Source of the DNA: Streptococcus chenjunshii | GTDB taxonomy: Bacteria; Bacillota; Bacilli; Lactobacillales; Streptococcaceae | Reading direction: 5' to 3' | Length of the DNA: 64,000 bases | Assembly (NCBI RefSeq): GCF_003086355.1 | Contig: NZ_CP031733.1 | Coordinates: forward strand, 682,001-746,000 | Part shown: positions 40,156 through 48,138 of the stretch, piece by piece | Position numbering within the stretch: the first letter of the stretch is position 1 | Layout: the number at the start of each line of letters is the position of its first letter | Notes under the pieces: generated by a model | Told to the model about the DNA's origin: nothing | Seen by the model: the letters and a program-made list of their open reading frames with translations, nothing else | Databases searched by the model: none | Made by a program: the position numbers and the translations under genes

Positions 40156-40560
40156 ATGATGTTTAAGCGGCTTAAAATCTGGCTGGTGCTTTTACTGGTC
40201 GGTGCAGGTATCATAGCAGGAGGAGCAGGTTACATGAAATATCAGGAGCACAAGGAGAGAGAAGTCATGCTGGAGATTGTAAAGAGTGAGGAAGTGAAAA
40301 GTCTCTGTGAAGAAGCTATAAAAAATATTGATGAGAACGCCTTTACGACTGAAGGTCTTATTCAGTCTTATCACATCGATTATGACAGCATCTCACATAA
40401 TCCAATGGGAGGGATTAACTTTAATCTTATTATTAATGATAATCCTAAGCTAAAAGTGTTTGGAGGAGTAGATAAAGTAAATGAGGACACTTTAGAGAGC
40501 CACTTTGGTGGTTACTCTGCAGAATTAGATGAGCTATTAAAGGGAGAGCAGAATGAGTAA
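40156..40560 (+). CDS. DUF1310 protein 6, putative cognate immunity
   Basis: A 134-residue paralogue with anchor MMFKRLKIW and one change in the helix (GAGIIAGG). The outer domain (SLCEEAIKNIDENAFTTEG, HNPMGGINFNLIINDNPKL) is close to that of copy 1 up to HNPMGG and differs after it. It directly precedes and overlaps the only full-length effector gene by 8 bases (ATGAGTAA), so it is the likely cognate immunity protein. That pairing is inference from position. Confidence 0.86.
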   Translation: MMFKRLKIWLVLLLVGAGIIAGGAGYMKYQEHKEREVMLEIVKSEEVKSLCEEAIKNIDENAFTTEGLIQSYHIDYDSISHNPMGGINFNLIINDNPKLKVFGGVDKVNEDTLESHFGGYSAELDELLKGEQNE

Positions 40561-41857
40561 TTATACGGATAAAGAGCGTGTTGATATTGCTTGGAAAGAG
40601 TATTCTGACACAGTTTATTCTGAGAATGATGTAATCGCAATAAATGACAACAAAATTATCATCGGTAAAGTCGCCTCTATCCAAGACGGGACGGACAGCG
40701 GTTCTGGGGAGCAGGTTTATGTAATTACGCCCAATGGGACAGCTGATAATCCTGAAAGTGTTCAGGAGGTGACGGTGCTCTTTCGGGGCTCGACCAGTTT
40801 CTTCAAGGGAGAGGACTGGGTGACCGACTGGGTCAAAAATGATATTCCCATGGCTGCGCGGATTTTCGCAGGTCCTGAGACCAGCTACCCCTATACGGAG
40901 ATGGATGAGGGACGCGGAACTGAGCAGCTGAAAGTATCCGCTCAGGCTCTGAAAGACATTTTAAAAACCTACCCTAATGCCCAATTTAATATCTATGCCC
41001 ACTCTCTGGGGTCCATGGATGCCCAGTATGCCATGGCGGACTTGAAAGGCGATGATGTTCTGCGTATTAAAGGCGCCTGGATTTATAACGGTCCCAATAC
41101 TTACAGTACCATGAGCCGTCGTCAGCAAAAGCAAGTCGACCGGATAAAAGGCCGAATCTATAATTATATTGACCATAAAGACTTTATCGGTCTGGGTTAT
41201 GCGGCTGAAGGGAGTGAGGAAGCTGTCGGTATTGTCGGCCATGTCTACAGCCGAGAAGTCACAGACAAGGGCTGGGTAGGCAATATCACGGAGCAGCACA
41301 TGTGGGGCGGCTACCGTTATGATGAAAAGGGTAACCTGCTTTTAGAAACTGATACCTTATCGACTTACCACAAGGATTTGTATACTTATACCCTTAAAGA
41401 GTTAAAAGAGAGTTTGGAGCTCCTGCAGACCCATAAAAAGGCCTTAAGTCAGGGCGGTTATTCGGAGCACGAGCAGATTTATTTAGACAGTGAGCAGGCT
41501 TTGGCAATAGGGGCAGCTATAGCTGCCGCAGCTCAAAGCGGTGCGGAGGAACTGGAGCAGCTTCAGAGCAATGCGGCCGCTGACCTGCAGTCAGCCTATA
41601 ATACGGCTTTAGCAGGTGCCGCTTTGGGCAAGAGTCTGAGTGGTGATGAGATTGAGGCCATTTTAGCTGAGGAAGGAGCCGGTCGGACAGATATTGTGGA
41701 CAAACCTGCAGAAGAGCTGCTGGACAAGGTCAGTCAGGCTCAGACCATAGCCGGTACACTGACGGAAAAAGAGGGCGAGATTGAGCAGGGTGTTGCTGCA
41801 CTTTTAGAAGCAGATACAAATCTAGCAAAGGAGTTTAGTCAATGGCGGCAGATGTAA
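40553..41857 (+). CDS. Lipase-domain effector with C-terminal helical domain (TslA-like, T7SS candidate)
   Basis: A 434-residue protein without signal peptide. Residues 1-37 are variable among cassettes and 38-55 are the constant block. An alpha/beta-hydrolase domain follows: oxyanion-type FRGS (77-80), nucleophile elbow AHSLGS with Ser151, candidate acids Asp207/Asp210 (YIDHKD) and His249 (TEQHMWGGY). Residues of about 278-434 are helical and Ala/Glu/Gln-rich. A lipase at the N-terminus and a helical targeting part at the C-terminus is the reverse of LXG toxins and resembles staphylococcal TslA. Secretion by a type VII system is inferred; no T7SS core gene is in the window. Confidence 0.8.
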   Translation: MSNYTDKERVDIAWKEYSDTVYSENDVIAINDNKIIIGKVASIQDGTDSGSGEQVYVITPNGTADNPESVQEVTVLFRGSTSFFKGEDWVTDWVKNDIPMAARIFAGPETSYPYTEMDEGRGTEQLKVSAQALKDILKTYPNAQFNIYAHSLGSMDAQYAMADLKGDDVLRIKGAWIYNGPNTYSTMSRRQQKQVDRIKGRIYNYIDHKDFIGLGYAAEGSEEAVGIVGHVYSREVTDKGWVGNITEQHMWGGYRYDEKGNLLLETDTLSTYHKDLYTYTLKELKESLELLQTHKKALSQGGYSEHEQIYLDSEQALAIGAAIAAAAQSGAEELEQLQSNAAADLQSAYNTALAGAALGKSLSGDEIEAILAEEGAGRTDIVDKPAEELLDKVSQAQTIAGTLTEKEGEIEQGVAALLEADTNLAKEFSQWRQM

Positions 41858-42243
41858 AAAGTGTTTATGATCAGTGGCAGGCTAAAAAGAAAGCCTATGC
41901 TGCCTATCAGGAGAGCTACAGCCAGAAGCGCTTGCAGCTGGATAATGAAGGGAATGAGCTGGCCTCGGCTTATCAGTCAGCGTCGGAACGGATTGATGAG
42001 ATGACGGAAGAGGGACAGTCCTTGCTTAAACGCCTGTCGTTACAATTTGGACAGGGGGCGGTTTGGAACCCTTACACAGTGGTTTTAGCTAATCATCAAG
42101 AGCGTTTGAGGAAGGCTTACCAATCTGATCTCAGGGACTGGGAGGAGCGGTCGGAGGAGCTGACTGCTGCCTATCATAAAGATTGTGATCGTTATGAGAA
42201 AGCTATCGCCAAGCTGCGGGAGGCATACCTGAATGGGGAATAA
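41842..42243 (+). CDS. Small helical partner protein A of the effector
   Basis: A 133-residue, almost wholly helical and charged protein (QAKKKAYAAYQESYSQKRL, later DWEERSEELTAAYHKDCDRYEKAIAKL) without signal peptide or membrane segment. It overlaps the effector end by 16 bases and the next gene by 11. Its size, order and helicity match the small targeting partners (Lap/Tla type) that bind the helical domain of T7SS toxins. I do not recognise a specific family. Confidence 0.7.
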   Translation: MAADVKSVYDQWQAKKKAYAAYQESYSQKRLQLDNEGNELASAYQSASERIDEMTEEGQSLLKRLSLQFGQGAVWNPYTVVLANHQERLRKAYQSDLRDWEERSEELTAAYHKDCDRYEKAIAKLREAYLNGE

Positions 42244-42523
42244 GACAGATTACAAAGACGGCAAAGCCTTTGGGCGCAAGCTGGAGGAAGATCATATCCG
42301 CCACTTAGTCGCTCCGGCTTTAAAGGCAAAGAAAGAGGAACTGGAAGAAGCATGCCAGCAGGCGATGTCTGAGAGTGTATCAGCGACACAGAAGGCTTTA
42401 AGAGCCTTAGCTGACAAGCTGGACAGTTCAGAAGCCATGATGGGGCAGTTTTCCAAGGCGCTTAAGACGAGTATCGAAACTGAGAGCGCCAAGTATGATG
42501 AGATTTTTCCAGAAAAGAGCTGA
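42233..42523 (+). CDS. Small helical partner protein B of the effector (WXG100-like size)
   Basis: A 96-residue helical protein (EEDHIRHLVAPALKAKKEEL, then AMSESVSATQKALRALADKL) of the size of WXG100/DUF3130-type partners, but I see no WXG motif. It overlaps the preceding gene, so effector, partner A and partner B form one coupled unit that ends at a strong terminator. Function is inferred from context only. Confidence 0.7.
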   Translation: MGNKTDYKDGKAFGRKLEEDHIRHLVAPALKAKKEELEEACQQAMSESVSATQKALRALADKLDSSEAMMGQFSKALKTSIETESAKYDEIFPEKS

Positions 42524-42531
42524 GAGGGCGG

Positions 42532-42584
42532 CACCGACAAGAAGCAAGAAGGGTTTGAGGCTTGCTTTTGTCGGTGTTTTTTTT
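42532..42584 (+). terminator. Terminator of the effector operon
   Basis: CACCGACAAGAAGCAAG pairs with CTTGCTTTTGTCGGTG, followed by eight T. Confidence 0.92.
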
Positions 42585-42633
42585 AGTCTTTCTGAGGATT
42601 GGCATAAATAAACTTTCTCAGATAGTGAAAATT

Positions 42634-42642
42634 TGGTATAAT
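42634..42642 (+). promoter_or_regulatory. Extended -10 promoter of degV
   Basis: TGGTATAAT, 43 bases before the chosen ATG. Confidence 0.7.
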
Positions 42643-42684
42643 AGCACTATTATAAATGCATTTAGAAATAAACAGGGATTAGAA

Positions 42685-43521
42685 ATGGGAAAAATTAAAA
42701 TTGTAACCGATTCTTCTATGACTATTGAACCTGGTTTGGTTGAAGAATTGGATATTACGGTTGTTCCTCTGTCGGTTATGATTGACGGAACCGTTTATTC
42801 AGACAGTGATTTAAAAGAAGAAGGCAAATTTCTCAGTATGATGCAGAACAGTAAAAACCTGCCCAAAACCAGCCAGCCTCCTGTCGGCCTGTTTGCTGAA
42901 GTTTATGAAAGGCTGACTAAAGAAGGAGCTGAGCATATCGTCTCCATCCATTTAACCCACTCTTTGTCTGGCACAGTAGAGGCGGCCCGTCAGGGAGCCA
43001 ATCTGGCCGGAGCTGATGTGACTGTTATCGATTCAACCTTTACGGATCAGTCTATGAAATTTCAGGTTGTAGAAGCAGCTAAACTGGCAAAGTCGGGCAG
43101 CAGTTTGTCCGATATTTTGACAGCAGTCAAGGATGTCTGCGCAAAAACGGAGCTTTTTATCGGTGTCTCAACTCTTGAAAATTTGGTTAAGGGCGGCCGG
43201 ATCGGCCGTGTCACGGGAGCGATAACGTCTCTTTTAAATATCAAAGTGGTGATGGAACTGAAAGACCATGAACTGATTACCGTGATTAAGGGCCGCGGGA
43301 TAAAAACCTTTTATAAATGGCTGGATAGTTTTATAGAGCATGCGCGCGGCAGGAAAATTGCTGAATTAGGTATTTCTTATTGCGGTACGGCAGATATGGC
43401 CAATGCTTTCAGGGAAAAACTGTCGGTTCTCGGGGCGCCGATTGCTGTTCTAGAAACGGGATCCATCATTCAGACACACACAGGTGAAGGGGCATTTGCA
43501 GTAATGGTACGCTATGAATAA
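42685..43521 (+). CDS. degV: DegV family fatty-acid-binding protein
   Basis: A 278-residue FakB-type protein that presents fatty acids to the kinase FakA. It begins [15 protein letters not shown], and carries [15 protein letters not shown] and [16 protein letters not shown] in the ligand pocket. The ATG at 42685 (MGKIKIV) lies after AGGGATTAG; the open frame upstream passes through the promoter. It overlaps the SGNH hydrolase gene by 8 bases. Confidence 0.93.
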   Translation: MGKIKIVTDSSMTIEPGLVEELDITVVPLSVMIDGTVYSDSDLKEEGKFLSMMQNSKNLPKTSQPPVGLFAEVYERLTKEGAEHIVSIHLTHSLSGTVEAARQGANLAGADVTVIDSTFTDQSMKFQVVEAAKLAKSGSSLSDILTAVKDVCAKTELFIGVSTLENLVKGGRIGRVTGAITSLLNIKVVMELKDHELITVIKGRGIKTFYKWLDSFIEHARGRKIAELGISYCGTADMANAFREKLSVLGAPIAVLETGSIIQTHTGEGAFAVMVRYE

Positions 43522-44353
43522 GAGAAACATACTGACCGGACTGGTTTTTTTCCTAGCCAGTCTTCTAGTGGCTTTTTTGCTTTTTAATTGGCTGCTGTCT
43601 AAACCAGAGTCCAAATTCAGCTCAAAAGATTTCACCGTCAGCAAAGTGCAGGAATTTAACTATGTAGCTGTCGGCGATTCTCTGACAGAAGGAGTAGGGG
43701 ATACAACAGAGCAGGGGGGCTTTATTCCTTTGCTGTCTCAGAGTTTGACTGCAGCTTATCATTATGAGGTTACGGCTCATAATTTTGGGGTAGCCGGCAA
43801 TACCAGCCAGCAAATTTTGAAAAGAATGCAGGAAGAAGCTGATATTCAGTCTTCTTTGGCTCAGGCTGATCTGATGACTCTGACAGTCGGAGGCAATGAT
43901 GTTATGGCTGTCATTCGAAAAAATCTGTCAGATTTATCAGTAGACAGTTTTAGGCAGCCGGCAGCAGACTATCAGAACCGTTTGCAGCAAATCATCGAGC
44001 TGGCACGTTCAGAAAATGCCGATCTGCCTATTTATATTTTAGGCATTTACAATCCTTTCTACCTTAATTTCCCCGATATGACTGCCATGCAGGAAATCGT
44101 TGATAATTGGAATCAAACAACAGAAAGCCTCACTCAAAAATACGATAATGTTTATTTTGTTGCCATCAATGATTTGCTTTACAAGGGGGTTAATGGTCAG
44201 GAAGGGGTCGTTCAGAGTACAGAGGATCAGACGACTGTTATTAACGATGCCCTGTTTTCAGAAGACAGCTTCCATCCTAATAACACAGGCTATCAAATCA
44301 TGTCAGACGCAGTAATGGAGAAAATCAGTGAAACAAAAGAGAATTGGAAATAG
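43514..44353 (+). CDS. Membrane-anchored SGNH/GDSL hydrolase
   Basis: A 279-residue protein with an N-terminal membrane segment (about 7-28) and an extracellular SGNH hydrolase domain: GDSLTEG at 54-60 with Ser56, VAGNTSQQ, the GGND block and a C-terminal [10 protein letters not shown] with the Asp-His pair. It is probably an esterase acting on a lipid or cell-wall ester; the substrate is unknown. It overlaps both neighbours, degV and ypmS. Confidence 0.9.
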   Translation: MNKRNILTGLVFFLASLLVAFLLFNWLLSKPESKFSSKDFTVSKVQEFNYVAVGDSLTEGVGDTTEQGGFIPLLSQSLTAAYHYEVTAHNFGVAGNTSQQILKRMQEEADIQSSLAQADLMTLTVGGNDVMAVIRKNLSDLSVDSFRQPAADYQNRLQQIIELARSENADLPIYILGIYNPFYLNFPDMTAMQEIVDNWNQTTESLTQKYDNVYFVAINDLLYKGVNGQEGVVQSTEDQTTVINDALFSEDSFHPNNTGYQIMSDAVMEKISETKENWK

Positions 44354-44921
44354 AAAAAATTGGTGGAAGTGGGCCTTTCTCCTGCTTTTGGCCTTAAATA
44401 TAGCTTTTATCGCTGTCGTTGCCAGCAGGGTCATTCAAGTCAGAGAGAATCTGCCTGAGCAAAGCACAAAGAACAGCGGAGGCGTAAAAGTCGGGACTTT
44501 TTCAACCGATATTGAGCAGCTGAACGCCACTCTGTCAGCCTATTTAGCTGACTATCAAGGTGATAATATAAGCTATGCTTTTTATGCGACTTCTAAAGAG
44601 ATGATGTTTGAAGGAAGCTATACGCTGCTCGGTTATGAAGTGCCGCTCTATATTTATTTTCAGCCCGCACGTTTGGAAAGCGGGGCTGTCCAGCTGACAG
44701 TGACTTCTTTTTCTGTTGGGACGCTGTCACTCCCAGAAGAGCAGGTCTTGAAATACCTGCAGTCAAGCTATGATTTGCCGGACTTTGTAGAAGTTTTGCC
44801 AGATAAATCAGCTATTAATATCAATGTTCAGAATCTGGATAATGCCGCCGGTATTTACCTCAAAGCCGGTGAAATTGATTTAGTAAATGACCGTATCAAT
44901 TTTGAAATCTATAAGAAATAA
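44328..44921 (+). CDS. ypmS: YpmS family (DUF2140) membrane protein
   Basis: A 197-residue protein with one N-terminal membrane helix (about 13-33) and an extracytoplasmic beta-rich domain (ISYAFYATSKEMMFEGSYTLLGYEVPLYIYFQP). It belongs to the YpmS/DUF2140 family commonly found after an SGNH hydrolase in Firmicutes. The function is not established. It starts at GTG 44328 inside the hydrolase gene, with ATGGAG seven bases before it. Confidence 0.88.
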   Translation: MKQKRIGNRKNWWKWAFLLLLALNIAFIAVVASRVIQVRENLPEQSTKNSGGVKVGTFSTDIEQLNATLSAYLADYQGDNISYAFYATSKEMMFEGSYTLLGYEVPLYIYFQPARLESGAVQLTVTSFSVGTLSLPEEQVLKYLQSSYDLPDFVEVLPDKSAININVQNLDNAAGIYLKAGEIDLVNDRINFEIYKK

Positions 44922-44941
44922 GCGAATTTGACACTAAATAC

Positions 44942-44970
44942 TTGACCTATCACTATTTTTTAGATATGAT
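44942..44970 (+). promoter_or_regulatory. Promoter of hup
   Basis: TTGACC and TATGAT are 17 bases apart, a near-consensus promoter fitting a highly expressed gene. Confidence 0.82.
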
Positions 44971-45032
44971 ATTATCTGTTAAAGTAAATTGCTTAGGCAT
45001 TTTACTTATAAATTAATTGGAGGATTTGTTAA

Positions 45033-45308
45033 ATGGCTAACAAACAAGACTTGATTGCAAAAGTAGCAGAAGCTACTGAATTGACTAAAAAAGACTCAGC
45101 TGCAGCAGTTGATGCTGTATTTGCAGCAGTTTCAGACTACCTTTCTAAAGGTGAAAAAGTTCAATTAATTGGTTTTGGTAACTTTGAAGTTCGTGAACGT
45201 GCAGCTCGTAAAGGCCGCAACCCACAAACTGGTCAAGAAATCCAAATTGCTGCTTCTAAAGTTCCAGCTTTCAAAGCTGGTAAAGCACTTAAAGACGCTG
45301 TAAAATAA
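45033..45308 (+). CDS. hup: DNA-binding protein HU
   Basis: The 91-residue histone-like HU protein compacts DNA. It matches the family along its whole length ([41 protein letters not shown], the DNA-binding arm). Codons are strongly biased (GCT, AAA, CTT), unlike the neighbours, as expected for very high expression. TTGGAGGA precedes the ATG. It has its own promoter and terminator. Confidence 0.98.
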   Translation: MANKQDLIAKVAEATELTKKDSAAAVDAVFAAVSDYLSKGEKVQLIGFGNFEVRERAARKGRNPQTGQEIQIAASKVPAFKAGKALKDAVK

Positions 45309-45322
45309 TTGTGTTTCCTAAG

Positions 45323-45361
45323 AAGCCTGTGCTGCCGGTTTTTCCGGGCATGGGCTTTTTT
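45323..45361 (+). terminator. Terminator after hup
   Basis: AAGCCTGTGC pairs with GCATGGGCTT (two G-U pairs), with an inner CCGG/CCGG stem, then TTTTT. Confidence 0.82.
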
Positions 45362-45466
45362 ATTTAAAATGCAAAGGCTATTCGTTCACGGCAAAGGACC
45401 TAGCAAGCTTTTCTGCTTTTGCTGTGCTGCTTTTGCGCTCTTTGTATTTTAGCGGGGGAGGGGAGT

Positions 45467-45652
45467 TTGTTAAAGATTGTTGTTCTTATACTGGCCTTTT
45501 TATCTGTTGTGAGGATAATCAGCTTGATTTTTCTTGCTAAGGCAATGAAGCCAGATACCGACAGTTTGCCGCCCAAGGAGAAAAAGCTGTCTGCTGACGA
45601 GCAAGAGCTTTTAAAGTCAGAAGAAGAAAGAGAGTACGATTCGTTCTTTTAA
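45467..45652 (+). CDS. Small single-pass membrane protein, hypothetical
   Basis: A 61-residue protein if it starts at TTG 45467, which follows a strong GGGGGAGGGG site. It has one membrane helix (about 2-26, LKIVVLILAFLSVVRIISLIF) and an acidic tail (DEQELLKSEEEREYDSFF). I do not recognise the family. It lies between hup and the convergent pyrD. The start codon is uncertain, since the frame is open to 45419. Confidence 0.6.
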   Translation: MLKIVVLILAFLSVVRIISLIFLAKAMKPDTDSLPPKEKKLSADEQELLKSEEEREYDSFF

Positions 45653-45669
45653 AAATTCATGAGGAGCAA

Positions 45670-45712
45670 AAAAAGCTGTTATTGGGGCTAAATACCTCAA
45701 TAACAGCTTTTT
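45670..45712. terminator. Bidirectional terminator before pyrD
   Basis: A perfect 15-bp stem AAAAAGCTGTTATTG / CAATAACAGCTTTTT with A/T tails on both sides serves the convergent small gene and pyrD. Confidence 0.92.
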
Positions 45713-45726
45713 GACTGCTGTAAATT

Positions 45727-46665
45727 TTAATTATTGAAATAACGCAGTTTCCCGCGAAAATCAGCCACATTTTTATACCCCTTAGCTGTCATAATTGCCT
45801 TCAGTTCAGCTGTAATGCGGCCAAAGACTTCCGGTCCTTCCTGATGCAGAACAGTTCCCAGCTGGACCATACTTGCTCCGCAAAGGATATGTTCAAAAGC
45901 ATCGCGTCCGGATTTGACTCCGCCAGTACCGATGATTTGAATACTTGGCTTCAGCCTCTGGTAAAAGGCATGAACATTAGCCAGCGCTGTCGGCTTGACA
46001 TAGTCGCCGCCGATACCGCCAAAACCATTTTTAGGCTTGATAAGAACGTGTTCATCTTCAATAATCAAACCGTTGCCGATGGAATTGATACAGTTAACAA
46101 AGGTTAAAGGGAATTGATTGAAAATGTGAGCGGCCTGATCGAAGTGGACAATATCAAAATAAGGCGGCAGTTTAATTCCGAGCGGCTTCTTATAGTAAGT
46201 GAAAACCTCTTTAAGAATCTGCTCAGTCGTTTCAAAATCGTAAGCAATCTGCGGTTTGCCGGGGACATTAGGACAAGAGAGGTTCAGTTCAACTAAGCCT
46301 CGGTAATCAGATGCTTGCACATCTTTCAGAATCTTATGCGTTTCGTCAGGAGACAAGCCAACCAGCGAGAGAAAATGCGGCTTGCTGCCAGGCTGTTCTT
46401 GCAGTTCTGTAACGTAATCAAGGTAGTACCGGTACCCATGATTAGGCAGTCCCATAGAATTGATCGATCCTAAGGCTGTATCCGCATAACGCGGCTCCGG
46501 GTTGCCCTTACGCTCCTTGAACGTCCCGGTTTTTGTCACAAAAGATCCGGCTTCCGATTGCTCGATTGCTGCCAGTTCCTCCCGAGTCATACAGTAAACC
46601 CCTGCTGCATTCATGAGACAGTTGTCAAAATGAAACTCTCCAATTGTTGTCTGTACTGAAACCAT
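45727..46665 (-). CDS. pyrD: Dihydroorotate dehydrogenase, class 1A
   Basis: A 312-residue FMN enzyme that oxidises dihydroorotate with fumarate in pyrimidine synthesis. It shows [15 protein letters not shown], the active-site cysteine in [12 protein letters not shown], and [19 protein letters not shown] for FMN phosphate. No pyrK-type partner is present, consistent with class 1A. GGAGGT precedes the ATG at 46665; an in-frame GTG two codons earlier overlaps that site. Confidence 0.96.
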   Translation of the reverse strand: MVSVQTTIGEFHFDNCLMNAAGVYCMTREELAAIEQSEAGSFVTKTGTFKERKGNPEPRYADTALGSINSMGLPNHGYRYYLDYVTELQEQPGSKPHFLSLVGLSPDETHKILKDVQASDYRGLVELNLSCPNVPGKPQIAYDFETTEQILKEVFTYYKKPLGIKLPPYFDIVHFDQAAHIFNQFPLTFVNCINSIGNGLIIEDEHVLIKPKNGFGGIGGDYVKPTALANVHAFYQRLKPSIQIIGTGGVKSGRDAFEHILCGASMVQLGTVLHQEGPEVFGRITAELKAIMTAKGYKNVADFRGKLRYFNN

Positions 46666-46691
46666 AGCCACCTCCGAAAATGCTTTTTTTC

Positions 46692-46720
46692 ATTCTACTA
46701 TTTAAATGCTGTAAAAGCAA
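46692..46720 (-). promoter_or_regulatory. Promoter of pyrD
   Basis: On the minus strand TTGCTT (46715-46720) and TAGAAT (46692-46697) are 17 bases apart. Confidence 0.7.
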
Positions 46721-46960
46721 GTTTCTTTCAAAAAGACAGGATTTAAGATTTTGGGAAAGAGACTAGCTTTTTTCCGTACTTTTTTGTAGAATAATAAGAG
46801 TAAGCGGTCAATAAGGCCGTAAAAACAATCGGAACAAAGCGTAAAAACTGTAAGAAAAAACGATAAACTGCTGTTCCTGAGAGCAGCTGAGCCGGACTGT
46901 TTTGGAAGAGTGGTTAATCCGCCCGGTAAATGTGCCTGTGCCGTTTTGGCTGTCAGTTTC

Positions 46961-46977
46961 AACGGTCTTTGTATCAT
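46961..46977 (-). repeat. Possible decayed end of the GATACAAAGGCC element
   Basis: AACGGTCTTTGTATCAT resembles the reversed conserved end AACGGCCTTTGTATCTT. The rest of the 333-base gap between pyrD and gpmA shows the pyrD promoter and nothing else that I can identify, including no clear gpmA promoter. Confidence 0.35.
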
Positions 46978-46998
46978 TTTAAAGGAGAAGACGATCTA

Positions 46999-47694
46999 AT
47001 GGTAAAATTAGTATTTGCACGTCACGGTGAATCAGAATGGAATAAAGCCAATCTTTTTACAGGCTGGGCTGATGTTGATTTGTCAGAAAAAGGGACACAG
47101 CAGGCAATTGATGCCGGCAATTTGATTAAAGAAGCTGGGATTGAATTTGATTTGGCCTTTACTTCTGTGCTGACTCGTGCTATTAAAACAACTAACCTGG
47201 CTCTTGAATATTCAGACCAGCTTTGGGTGCCTGTTGAAAAATCATGGCGTCTTAATGAACGTCATTATGGCGGCTTGACAGGTAAAAACAAAGCAGAGGC
47301 TGCAGCGCAGTTTGGTGATGAACAAGTTCATATCTGGCGCCGTTCTTATGATGTTTTGCCGCCGGCGATGGATAAGGATGATCAATATTCAGCACATACT
47401 GACCGCCGTTATGCAAATCTTGATGACACTGTTGTACCGGATGCTGAAAATCTTAAGGTAACGCTTGAGCGTGCTTTGCCGTTTTGGGAAGATAAGATTG
47501 CACCAGCACTTAAGGACGGCAAGAATGTGTTTGTCGGAGCTCACGGCAACTCGATTCGTGCTCTTGTAAAACATATTAAGCAATTGTCAGATGATGACAT
47601 TATGGGCGTAGAGATTCCTAACTTCCCTCCTCTTGTTTTTGAATTTGACGAAAACTTAAACGTTACTGCTGAGTATTACCTTGGCGGTGAATAA
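46999..47694 (+). CDS. gpmA: 2,3-bisphosphoglycerate-dependent phosphoglycerate mutase
   Basis: A 231-residue glycolytic mutase interconverting 3- and 2-phosphoglycerate. It carries the phosphohistidine motif [10 protein letters not shown] (His about 9), [14 protein letters not shown] and the second histidine in [11 protein letters not shown]. The ATG at 46999 starts the conserved sequence, with AAAGGAGAAG 11 bases upstream. A terminator follows. Confidence 0.97.
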   Translation: MVKLVFARHGESEWNKANLFTGWADVDLSEKGTQQAIDAGNLIKEAGIEFDLAFTSVLTRAIKTTNLALEYSDQLWVPVEKSWRLNERHYGGLTGKNKAEAAAQFGDEQVHIWRRSYDVLPPAMDKDDQYSAHTDRRYANLDDTVVPDAENLKVTLERALPFWEDKIAPALKDGKNVFVGAHGNSIRALVKHIKQLSDDDIMGVEIPNFPPLVFEFDENLNVTAEYYLGGE

Positions 47695-47739
47695 AAGCAG
47701 ATGAGGTAGAACGCCGAACTAAAGTATTTGGCTATTAAT

Positions 47740-47784
47740 AAAAGCAGACTGTGCTGTACAAAGGCATAACGTCTGCTTTTTTAT
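47740..47784 (+). terminator. Terminator after gpmA
   Basis: A perfect 10-bp stem AAAAGCAGAC / GTCTGCTTTT, then T-rich sequence, ending next to repeat copy 7. Confidence 0.85.
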
Positions 47785-47785
47785 T

Positions 47786-48045
47786 AAGATACAAAGGCTG
47801 TTAAGAACGCAAAGAGAAAATAGGCGGTAAGTCCGAAATCTTCGATTTCGCAGACGCACCCCTGCCAGGATGACTAGAAGGGTGCGGTCGGCTGTCAAGA
47901 CGACAAAGCCTTCAGTCATCTACGGCTGACGGTAAGCCAGAAATCTATGATTTCGCAGGCGCCCCCCTGCCAGAAAGGCTAGAGGAGGCCGTACGCTGCA
48001 GAGCAGCCACACTCGTAAGTTGCTGTCCTCCTCTATGCTCATTTT
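47786..48045 (+). repeat. Interspersed GATACAAAGGCC element, copy 7 (long type)
   Basis: It begins AAGATACAAAGGCTGTTAAG and contains GAAATC TTC GATTTC and CGCACCC...GGGTGCG. A second diverged module (GTAAGCCAGAAATCTATG) follows. The far end with GGCCGTGTTCAG is missing; instead a stretch with CACTCGTAAGTTGCTG shared with copy 1 appears. It fills most of the gap before pbp2B. Confidence 0.8.
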
Positions 48046-48138
48046 TTATGGGCTAAAAAACAAATTTAGAAAAGGAAACAGCTTTTTTATGATAGAATAA
48101 TAGTAAGCACCTTTTTTTAAAAGTATGGAGATAGAGTA

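Noticed and set aside
36966..40679. The regular spacing of near-identical blocks could suggest a CRISPR array or a phase-variable invertible locus
   Set aside because: The periods are about 520-678 bases with coding content, all in one orientation, with no cas genes, no inverted repeats around the cassettes and no recombinase gene nearby.
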